Assembly (NCBI RefSeq): GCF_000384115.1
Contig: NZ_KB913029.1
Span: forward strand, 5,245,057 to 5,309,056
Reading direction: 5' to 3'
Origin: Sporichthya polymorpha DSM 43042
GTDB lineage: Bacteria; Actinomycetota; Actinomycetes; Sporichthyales; Sporichthyaceae
Length of the DNA: 64,000 nucleotides
Shown piece after piece: positions 35,844-42,609 of this stretch (position 1 is its first letter; each line of letters opens with the position of its first letter). Both the position numbers and the translations under genes were made by a program. The notes beneath the pieces are model-generated. The model saw only the letters and a program-made list of their open reading frames with translations. It searched no databases and was not told where the DNA came from.

Positions 35844-36734
35844 ATGCGCATCAGGTACGCGATTCCGGTCGTGGTGTCGTTGACACTCGCGATCGTGACC
35901 GCGGGTGCCATCGGGGCCGGGTCCTTCTACTCCGTCGCCGAGGACGCCCGGCCGCAGGTCCTCGACTACTCCTACGGCCCGGACCCGGCGCACAACCTGG
36001 ACCTCTACCTCCCGGCGTCGGCCGCCATCGCCAAGCCCGGCCAGGCGCTCACGCCGACGATCGTGTTCGTGCACGGCGGGTCGTGGACGGGCGGCGACAA
36101 GGAGGACATGCAGGAGGCCGCCCAGGCGGCCGTCGACCTCGGGTACGTCGCGATCTCGGTCAACTACCGCCTCGCCCCGGAGCACCGGTGGCCCTCGCAG
36201 CGACGGGACGTCGTGTCCGCGCTGCGGTGGATCCACTCACACGCGCCCGATCTGCACGTGGACCGGTCCCGCATCGTCGTGATCGGCTCGTCCGCCGGCG
36301 GTGAGGTCGCCGCCTCCGCCCTGACGCAGGGCGCGGGCCGCAAGCTCGCCCGCGGGCTGATCACGCTGTCCGCGCCGGTCGACTTCGCTCTGGTCGCCAA
36401 GAACACGATGCTGACGCACCTGTCCGAGGACCTCGCCGAGGCGCTCACCGAGGACCTGATCAACTGCACGCCGGAGACGTGCGAGGAGATCGCGGAGAAG
36501 CGCGCGGTGTTCACCAGGATCGACGCGGGCGACCCCCCGATGCTGATCTTCGCCGGCAACCGCGAGTGGGTGGACCCGCAGGGGGCGATCCGGCTGCACC
36601 AGGTCAACCTCGCGTCCGGCGTCCCGTCCCGGCTGATCGTCTTCGACAGCCGCAAGCACGGCATGGCCCTGTTCGACGACGCCTGGCCCATCGCCGCGGC
36701 CTGGATCGCCGAGCGCATGGCGGCGCCGCGCTGA
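35844..36734 (+). CDS. Exported alpha/beta hydrolase (esterase-like)
   Basis: A 296-residue hydrolase with an N-terminal hydrophobic segment (PVVVSLTLAIVTAGAIGAG) acting as signal peptide or anchor. The oxyanion-hole motif FVHGGSWTGGDK and YRLAPEHRWPSQ place it in the hormone-sensitive-lipase-like group. The nucleophile is in IGSSAGGEVA, the acid probably in REWVDPQG, and the base in DSRKHGMALF. It would cleave esters outside the cytoplasm; the substrate is unknown. Confidence 0.88.
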   Translation: MRIRYAIPVVVSLTLAIVTAGAIGAGSFYSVAEDARPQVLDYSYGPDPAHNLDLYLPASAAIAKPGQALTPTIVFVHGGSWTGGDKEDMQEAAQAAVDLGYVAISVNYRLAPEHRWPSQRRDVVSALRWIHSHAPDLHVDRSRIVVIGSSAGGEVAASALTQGAGRKLARGLITLSAPVDFALVAKNTMLTHLSEDLAEALTEDLINCTPETCEEIAEKRAVFTRIDAGDPPMLIFAGNREWVDPQGAIRLHQVNLASGVPSRLIVFDSRKHGMALFDDAWPIAAAWIAERMAAPR

Positions 36735-36746
36735 CCCGCGCCCATC

Positions 36747-36776
36747 CCGCCCGCGCCGATCCCGCCCGCGCTGATC
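36747..36776 (+). repeat. 15-bp tandem duplication
   Basis: Two adjacent copies of CCGCCCGCGC(C/T)GATC with one mismatch and a degenerate half copy upstream, in the 106-base gap after the hydrolase gene. No function is evident. Confidence 0.6.
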
Positions 36777-36840
36777 TCCCTGCGCCTGACCGAACCGTTA
36801 ACGTCGGAGCGCTGCGGATCGGGGCCGCGACGGTGATGAT

Positions 36841-37467
36841 GTGCGGGTGAAGCGTTGGACACTCGCCGTGGTTCTGGCGTCGCTGCTCGCGGTGGGCGGG
36901 TGCGGCGGAGCTTCCGACGACCCGGCGCAGCCGGCCGCCGCCGCGCAGGCCGAGGCCGCCCAGGCCGACCTGCCCGACCCCCACTACGCGCTGTTTCCCG
37001 ACGCGACCCCGGCCCCCGACTGGGAGCTCACCGACGTCGTCCGGATGCGCGCCGACGAGCGCGACGCCAAGCGCAAGCGCGCCGAACCGCTCGGGGCGCT
37101 GCCGGGCGTCGACTGGTACACGGAGTACGCGGGCCCGGCGACGGACGACACCGACGCCTACCTGTCACTGACCGCGTACACGCAGTCCCTGGCGGAGCGG
37201 AAGACCGAGTCGGTCTCCGAGACGTCCACCGCGACCGACGGGGAGATCAACGGGCACCCGGCGTTCTGGACGATGGACCCCGAGGACCCGGGCAGCGGCG
37301 CGGTCGTGGCCTGGGAGATCGCCCCGGGCTACACGCTCGAGCTTTTCGCCACCGGCGTGCCGCTGGACGACCTCGTCGCGATGGCCAAGACCGTGCGCGA
37401 CGCGACGGAGGCCGAGTGGGCCGCCGCCGGGGCGGACGTGCTCAGCCCGAGTGGACCGCAGGGTTGA
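36841..37467 (+). CDS. Small lipoprotein of unknown function
   Basis: No known family recognised. The 208-residue product has a lipoprotein signal (VVLASLLAVGGC) and an Ala/Gln-rich spacer before a compact alpha/beta domain. GTG at 36841 and GTG at 36847 are both possible starts. The last 26 bases overlap the convergent gene at 37442, which is unusual and leaves no terminator. Confidence 0.72.
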   Translation: MRVKRWTLAVVLASLLAVGGCGGASDDPAQPAAAAQAEAAQADLPDPHYALFPDATPAPDWELTDVVRMRADERDAKRKRAEPLGALPGVDWYTEYAGPATDDTDAYLSLTAYTQSLAERKTESVSETSTATDGEINGHPAFWTMDPEDPGSGAVVAWEIAPGYTLELFATGVPLDDLVAMAKTVRDATEAEWAAAGADVLSPSGPQG

Positions 37468-38074
37468 CCCGGCGCTGACCCTGAGCCGGCACCGCGGGCT
37501 TCGCCGGAGCGGGCCGGGCCGGAGCCGGCACGGCAGGCTTCGCCGGCGCGGGCGCGACGACGCGCTGCGGGAACAGGCGGGGCAGGTCGGTGCGGAGGGC
37601 GGGGACGATGTCCGCGACCTCGCGGCCGGTGCGGCGCAGGTAGTACCCGGCCTCCATCATCCAGTCGGTGACGGCCTTCATCAGCTCGTCCTCGACCTTG
37701 TTCTCCAGCGCCAGGTAGAGCAGCGCGGTGTCGACATGAGGCTCCGTCAGACCGACGGCGCAGCCGTCGGACATGTCTTCCGCCGTGGCGACCGAACAGC
37801 CGAGGTGGGCGTGGTTGGCGAGCTTCTCGCGCAGCGGCGCGAAGTCCTCACCCGTGAGCTCGGTGAGGACGGCGACGGCCGCCTCGGCGAGCTGGCTGGC
37901 GAGCAGCCGACTGGCGGCGCCGTCGGCGGTGCGCTCGATGCGCATCACCTCGGCGAGGATGTTGTCGACGCCCCGGCGGTGGGCGCGCAGACGCAGGCTC
38001 GGCTCCCGGTGCCGCCCCAGCTCGGGCGCGACCAGGCGGACATGCGGACCGATGTCCCTCTTCAGACCGAACAC
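37442..38074 (-). CDS. Hypothetical protein with Pro/Ala/Lys repeat tail
   Basis: No known family recognised. The first 165 residues form a helical domain with two or three Cys/His-containing segments (HAHLGCSVATAEDMSDGC). The C-terminal 40 residues are repeats of the type PAPAKPAVPA and PARPAPAKPAVPA, a flexible basic tail. No signal peptide. It diverges from the ABM-family gene at 38214. Confidence 0.72.
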   Translation of the reverse strand: MFGLKRDIGPHVRLVAPELGRHREPSLRLRAHRRGVDNILAEVMRIERTADGAASRLLASQLAEAAVAVLTELTGEDFAPLREKLANHAHLGCSVATAEDMSDGCAVGLTEPHVDTALLYLALENKVEDELMKAVTDWMMEAGYYLRRTGREVADIVPALRTDLPRLFPQRVVAPAPAKPAVPAPARPAPAKPAVPAQGQRRVNPAVHSG

Positions 38075-38213
38075 GATTCCCCCGTAAAGCCAGCTTGATT
38101 ACGACGATCCCGACATTGAGACGCGCGGGACAAGCACCGACCTGTCCACCGTCCGGCCGGTTTCGCCTCGTCCGTTCGGACGAGGGGCCTCGTTCCGGGG
38201 CACAATTCCCCGC

Positions 38214-38531
38214 GTGGAACTTCGCGTCGGGCAGGTCGTCACCGTGTTCCGGTCCCGCCTCGCCGCGGACGCCGGCGACGAGTACGTCGAGCACGCCACG
38301 CGCATCAGCGAGTTGGCGCGGACGATGCCCGGCTACGTCGAGCACAAGATCTTCACCGCGGCCGACGGCGAGCGCGTCACGCTGGTGACGTTCGCGGACC
38401 GGCCGAGCCACGACGCGTGGCGCGACCACCCCGAGCACCGGGCCGCCCAGCGCGCCGGCGTTGACCGCTACTACGAGACCTACTCGATCCAGGTCGGCGT
38501 GGTGGACCACGCCGCGCACTTCACCCGGTGA
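38214..38531 (+). CDS. Antibiotic-biosynthesis-monooxygenase (ABM) fold protein
   Basis: A 105-residue dimeric ferredoxin-like fold protein. The pattern VVTVFRSRL...ATRISELARTMPGYVEHKIFTAADGERVTLVTFADRPSHDAWRDHPEHRAAQ matches ABM/Dabb-like proteins, where conserved Trp and His lie in the last helix. GTG at 38214. Function ranges from monooxygenase to heme-degradation or ligand-binding roles, so no reaction is assigned. Confidence 0.8.
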   Translation: MELRVGQVVTVFRSRLAADAGDEYVEHATRISELARTMPGYVEHKIFTAADGERVTLVTFADRPSHDAWRDHPEHRAAQRAGVDRYYETYSIQVGVVDHAAHFTR

Positions 38532-38542
38532 TCACCCGGTGA

Positions 38543-39385
38543 TCAGCCGGTGAACGACTCCGTGCCGGGGACAAGCGTCAGACCCTTGATGCCGGAGTGC
38601 TGCTGCGCGTAGGCGAGGGCATGGGCGAGGTCGGTCAGCCCGTTGCTCCCGGGCGGCAGGGTGTTCAGCGAGATCAGGACACCCGCCGCCCGGCCGGAGG
38701 AGTCCATCAGCCCGCCGCCGGAGTCCCCCGGGACGCCGGGCGGGAGCAGGTAGACCAGGTGGTACCAGCCGGGCGGCTCGGTGCCGAGGCTGAAGCCCTG
38801 CTGCGGAGTCTCGATGCCGGCGCGCAGGCCGGAGGCGCCGTAGCCGTACACCGGCTCCCCCGCCGGCAGACCGCCGTTGTCGATCACACCGGTCGGGCCA
38901 CCGAACAGCGGCACCGACGGGTTGACCTTCGCGACCGCCTCGGCGGGGATACGGATCAGCGCGAAGTCGTTGCTCAGGCAGGTGATCTCATCGGTCTCGC
39001 GGACCTTCTGCATGGTCAGCCAGCTGCTGTAGGCCAACTCGCCGCTGACGCCGGACGACCCGAGCGAGACGCGGGTCCCGAGCGGCTGGGACGGCGACGC
39101 GCAGCCACTGCCGCTGAGCGGGCTGCCCTCCGCCGAGGTGCAGTGCGCCGCCTGGCCGATGTACACGTTCTCCGCGCGGTCGGTGAACACGAAGTTCGCC
39201 GTGCAGCCGGCGCCGCCGGCCTCGGTCCCGACGCCCGGGTAGATGGTGGCGCTCTCGACCGGGGCCCAGTTGATCCCCGGGTTGGTCCCCGGGTTGATGT
39301 GCGTCCCCGCGGAGGCGGGCGAGACCGGCAGGGCGGCGGTGGCGAGCACGACGGCGGCAGCCAGTGCGGCGGGACGGAATCGCAC
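38543..39385 (-). CDS. Secreted trypsin-like (S1 family) serine protease
   Basis: A 280-residue exported protease. GTG at 39385 has AGGAG 8 bases upstream and opens a signal peptide (LAAAVVLATAALPVSPASA). The catalytic triad is visible: His in GQAAHCTS, Asp in NDFALIRI, Ser in GDSGGGLMD. Cys residues (GCTANF, AHCTS, SGCAS, TCLSN) allow two disulfides. Actinomycete relatives act on extracellular protein. Confidence 0.9.
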   Translation of the reverse strand: MRFRPAALAAAVVLATAALPVSPASAGTHINPGTNPGINWAPVESATIYPGVGTEAGGAGCTANFVFTDRAENVYIGQAAHCTSAEGSPLSGSGCASPSQPLGTRVSLGSSGVSGELAYSSWLTMQKVRETDEITCLSNDFALIRIPAEAVAKVNPSVPLFGGPTGVIDNGGLPAGEPVYGYGASGLRAGIETPQQGFSLGTEPPGWYHLVYLLPPGVPGDSGGGLMDSSGRAAGVLISLNTLPPGSNGLTDLAHALAYAQQHSGIKGLTLVPGTESFTG

Positions 39386-39453
39386 GTGAGAGCTCCTGAG
39401 AATGTGTCCGGTTTCGGCATGGTACGTCCCGCGGCGCACCTGCCGGGCCGAAC

Positions 39454-39675
39454 TCAGCCGGAGTCGCCGGGCGGCGGGGCGACCGACAGCGGAGGCTCGG
39501 CGCGCGTCGGCGCGCTCAGGTCCGCCACCAGCGGGGTCCGGTCGGGTTCGGTGAAATCGTCGCCGGAGCCCAGGACCCAGGTTCCGACCGCGATCGCGGC
39601 CACCGTCAGCACCAGCGCGAGGACGAACGCAAGCCGGCGCAGCTCGAAGCCACCGGTCTCCTCCACGACGCTCAT
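39454..39675 (-). CDS. Small single-helix membrane protein, 73 aa
   Basis: Not recognised. It has a short cytoplasmic start (SVVEETGGFELRR), one hydrophobic helix (LAFVLALVLTVAAIAVGTWVLG) and an acidic, Pro-rich outer tail. ATG at 39675. Its frame is also open further upstream, but the predicted helix position supports this start. It lies 68 bases upstream of the protease gene on the same strand. Confidence 0.6.
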   Translation of the reverse strand: MSVVEETGGFELRRLAFVLALVLTVAAIAVGTWVLGSGDDFTEPDRTPLVADLSAPTRAEPPLSVAPPPGDSG

Positions 39676-39813
39676 GACCGCGGAACGTAGCAGCGGCTCC
39701 GGGCCCCGAACCGGAGCCCGCCCGGGGCCTTCCCGATCCTTTACCTGCTCTTCCGACAGCCCTGGAGCACACGCCGTGACACCTCGCTGCCGGGTGGTCG
39801 CTAGGTTTCCGTC

Positions 39814-40818
39814 ATGGCGATCGCAATCGGGTACAAGGCGTCGGCGGAGCAGTTCGGGCCGCGGGAACTGGTCGAGTTCGGCGTGGCGGCGGAGCGGTAC
39901 GGCTTCAACTCGGCCGTCGTGTCCGACCACTACCAGCCGTGGCGGCACAACGGCGGGCACGCGCCGTTCTCGCTGGCGTGGATGACCGCCGTCGGTGAGC
40001 GGACCGAGCGCATCACCTTGGGTACGTCGGTGCTCACCGCGACGTTCCGCTACAACCCCGCGGTGATCGCGCAGGCCTTCGCGACCATGGCCTGCCTCTA
40101 CCCGGGTCGGGTCATGCTCGGCCTGGGGACCGGTGAGGCGCTGAACGAGATCGCGGTCTCCGGCATGGAGTGGCCGGAGTTCAAGGAACGCTTCGCCCGC
40201 ATGCGCGAGGCCATCGACCTGATGCGCCGGCTGTGGACCGAGGATTCCGTCGACCACTCCGGCGAGTACTACACCACCGTCGGGGCGACGGTGTACGACA
40301 AGCCGGAGCAGCCGATCCCGATCTACGTCGCCGCGGGCGGCCCGGTCGTGGCCCGCTACGCCGGCCGCGCCGGGGACGGGTTCATCTGCACCTCCGGCAA
40401 GGGCATGGCCCTCTACCAGGAGGAACTCGTCCCCGCACTGCACGAGGGCCTGGAGAAGGCCGGCCGGTCGATGGACTCCCTCGACCGCATGATCGAGGTC
40501 AAGCTCTCCTACGACCATGACGCCGAGTTCGCCCTCAACGCGACCCGCTTCTGGGCGCCGCTGTCGCTGACCGCCGAGCAGAAGCACTCGGTCTCCAGCT
40601 CCCAGGAGATGGAGCGCCTCGCCGACGAGCTGCCCATCGAGCAGGTCGCGAAGCGCTGGATCGTCGCCTCCACCCCCGACGAGGCCGTCGAGGGCATCCG
40701 CCCCTACATCGAGGCGGGCTTCACCAACCTCGTCATCCACTTCCCCGGCGCCGACCAGGTCCGCTTCATGGAGCAGTTCTCCGCCGACGTCATGCCCCGC
40801 CTCCGCGAGCTCGGCTAG
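39814..40818 (+). CDS. fgd: F420-dependent glucose-6-phosphate dehydrogenase
   Basis: A 334-residue luciferase-like TIM-barrel enzyme that oxidises glucose-6-phosphate and reduces coenzyme F420, the main source of reduced F420 in actinomycetes. It is closely similar in recall to mycobacterial FGD1: [16 protein letters not shown] at the start, [17 protein letters not shown] holding the Asp/His/Trp of the active site, [10 protein letters not shown], and FICTSGKG with the phosphate-binding Lys. The C-terminal [19 protein letters not shown] and [11 protein letters not shown] are also conserved. A perfect palindrome begins two bases after its stop. Confidence 0.96.
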   Translation: MAIAIGYKASAEQFGPRELVEFGVAAERYGFNSAVVSDHYQPWRHNGGHAPFSLAWMTAVGERTERITLGTSVLTATFRYNPAVIAQAFATMACLYPGRVMLGLGTGEALNEIAVSGMEWPEFKERFARMREAIDLMRRLWTEDSVDHSGEYYTTVGATVYDKPEQPIPIYVAAGGPVVARYAGRAGDGFICTSGKGMALYQEELVPALHEGLEKAGRSMDSLDRMIEVKLSYDHDAEFALNATRFWAPLSLTAEQKHSVSSSQEMERLADELPIEQVAKRWIVASTPDEAVEGIRPYIEAGFTNLVIHFPGADQVRFMEQFSADVMPRLRELG

Positions 40819-40819
40819 C

Positions 40820-40877
40820 TGTGAAAAAAGGGTGACACCCCTTACTGCGCAGTAAGGGGTGTCACCCTTTTTTCACA
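40820..40877. repeat. 58-bp perfect palindrome, copy 1 (bidirectional terminator-like)
   Basis: Two 29-base arms with no spacer. The arm reads TGTGAAAAAA, GGGTGACACCCC, TTACTGC. It contains A-runs on the left and T-runs on the right, so both strands would give a hairpin followed by a U-tract. The inner 46 bases (40826-40871) recur unchanged in copy 2 at 45192-45247. It lies between the ends of convergent fgd and the truncated panE frame, whose stop codon lies inside it. Confidence 0.92.
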
Positions 40878-41277
40878 ACTGCGCTGCCGCGGCGCGGGCG
40901 GAGGGCTCGAGGACGGCGTGGACGGTCCGGGTGACGGCCGCGACACGCTCGGCGGGGGCGACGCCGCCGTTCTGCAACGAAACGACGAAGCCGTCCGGCC
41001 CCAGCAGCGACTTCAGCGCCGGCAGTGCCCCGTCGATCGCGTACGCCTTCACCGCCAGCAGGACGACGTCGTGAGCGCCGAGCTCACCCGGGTCGTCGCT
41101 CGCGCGCACTCTCGACAGGTGCAGGTTCCCGCGCGGGCTGTGGATCTCGATGCCGTTCGTCCGCAGCGCCGTCAGCTGCGCGCCGCGGACGAGAAAGCCG
41201 ACATCGTGCCCCGCCGCGGCCAGCCGCGCACCGAAGTAGCCGCCGACGCCGCCGGCGCCCACGACTCCGATGCGCAT
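40873..41277 (-). pseudogene. Truncated ketopantoate reductase (panE-like) N-terminal fragment
   Basis: Only the first 134 codons of an approximately 300-residue 2-dehydropantoate 2-reductase remain. The Rossmann motif GVVGAGGVGGYFGARLAAAG, FLVRG, VLLAVKAY and VSLQNGGV are intact, but the catalytic C-terminal domain is missing. The frame is interrupted exactly at the right edge of palindrome copy 1, which supplies the TGA stop. It belongs to a leftward run with rpiB and the Rv2466c-like gene. Catalysis is not expected. Confidence 0.85.
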
Positions 41278-41300
41278 TCTGACGGCCCTTCAGGTCCGCG

Positions 41301-41807
41301 TCACGTCAGGAGTTCGGGGTGCGCGCTCTCGGCCTCCTCGCCGGGGAGCGGCGGAAGCTCGTGCGTCTTCTCGTAGTCGGCGAGCATGCCGATGCGGCGG
41401 TTGTGCCGTTCCTCGTCGCTGTAGGGGGTGTCGAGGAAGACCTCGAGGAAACGGGCGGCCTCCTCGAGCGTGTGCATGCGCGCACCGATGCTGATGACGT
41501 TGGCGTTGTTGTGCTGCCGAGCGAGCGAGGCGATCTCCTCGCTCCAGACCAGCGCGGCCCGGATGCCCGGGACCTTGTTCGCCGCCATCTGCTCGCCGTT
41601 GCCCGATCCGCCGAGGACGACGCCGAAGCTGCCCGGGTCCTGCGCGGTGCGGGCCGCGGCGGCCAGGCAGAACGGCGGGTAGTCGTCCTGGGCGTCGTAG
41701 ATCGTCGGGCCGCAGTCCACCGGCTCGTGCCCGGTCTCCTCCAACCACCGCAGCAGGTGGTCCTTGAGCTCGAAGCCGGCGTGGTCGGACCCCAGGTAGA
41801 CGCGCAT
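41301..41807 (-). CDS. rpiB: Ribose-5-phosphate isomerase B
   Basis: A 168-residue enzyme interconverting ribose-5-phosphate and ribulose-5-phosphate in the pentose phosphate pathway. Signatures are VYLGSDHAGFELKDHL at the start and VVLGGSGNGEQMAANKVPGIRAAL in the middle, plus HNNANVISIGARMH. It lacks the catalytic Cys of E. coli RpiB (Gly-Ser-Gly-Asn here), as in mycobacterial RpiB. It precedes panE' and follows the Rv2466c-like gene. Confidence 0.95.
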   Translation of the reverse strand: MRVYLGSDHAGFELKDHLLRWLEETGHEPVDCGPTIYDAQDDYPPFCLAAAARTAQDPGSFGVVLGGSGNGEQMAANKVPGIRAALVWSEEIASLARQHNNANVISIGARMHTLEEAARFLEVFLDTPYSDEERHNRRIGMLADYEKTHELPPLPGEEAESAHPELLT

Positions 41808-41840
41808 GGCGCGAGTCTGCCAAACAAGCCCAGTCGGGCG

Positions 41841-42482
41841 TCAGGCCGCCCGGTCGTGCAGGGGCGCGGCGCCGGTGTCGAAGCGCGGACCCTCGTCGCG
41901 GGTCCGCTTGAGCTCGTAGAACCCCGGCGTGGACGCGACCAGCACGACGCCGTCCCAGAGCTTGCCGGCGTCCTCACCGGCGGGGGCCGGGGTCACGACC
42001 GGGCCGAAGAACGCGGTGCCCGCGACGCGGATGATCGGGGTGCCGACGTCCAGCCCGACCAGGTTCTGGCCCTCCTCGTGGGAGGCGCGGACCTTCTCGT
42101 CCCAGCTCTCGTCGTCCCAGGCCTCGATCAGGTCGGCGGGCAGGCCGACGGCGGCGAGTGCCTCGGCGACCGTCCCCTGGTCGCGCTCGCGGTCCTCGTG
42201 GTGGAAGCGGCGGCCGAGTTCGGTGTACAGGCCGGGGACCACCTCGTCGCCGTGCCCGACCTGCGCGGCCATGACGACGCGGCCGATGTTCTTCCCGGTC
42301 GCCAGCAGCTTCTTGTACTCGTCGGGGATGTCACGGTCCTCGTTGAGCATCGCGAGGCTCATCAGATGGAACTTGACGTCGACGGGCCGGACCGTCTGGA
42401 CCTCCAGCATCCATCGCGAGCTCAGCCACGCCCAGGGGCAGAGCGGGTCGAACCAGAAATCGACGGTGCTGCGCTCACTCAC
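41841..42482 (-). CDS. Rv2466c-like DsbA-fold oxidoreductase with CPWA active site
   Basis: A 213-residue DsbA-fold protein homologous to mycobacterial Rv2466c, a mycothiol-dependent reductase. The N-terminus STVDFWFDPLCPWAWLSSRW carries the active-site loop as CPWA, where the family has CPWC; the second (resolving) Cys is absent. GTPIIRVAGTAFFGPV with the cis-Pro loop and the ending FYELKRTRDE are conserved. GTG at 42482 has GGAG 8 bases upstream. A monothiol mechanism with mycothiol is possible; loss of activity cannot be excluded. Confidence 0.9.
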   Translation of the reverse strand: MSERSTVDFWFDPLCPWAWLSSRWMLEVQTVRPVDVKFHLMSLAMLNEDRDIPDEYKKLLATGKNIGRVVMAAQVGHGDEVVPGLYTELGRRFHHEDRERDQGTVAEALAAVGLPADLIEAWDDESWDEKVRASHEEGQNLVGLDVGTPIIRVAGTAFFGPVVTPAPAGEDAGKLWDGVVLVASTPGFYELKRTRDEGPRFDTGAAPLHDRAA

Positions 42483-42609
42483 GGGGTACTCCGTTCCGTA
42501 GGTCCTCACCAGGTGCAACCTGCGCCCCACTCGGCGCATTCCTGTGAAAGTCCTGCCCACCCCGCGTGGAAGGATGAGCCGTCCCGTCGAACGAGTCAGG
42601 AGTTCCTCA

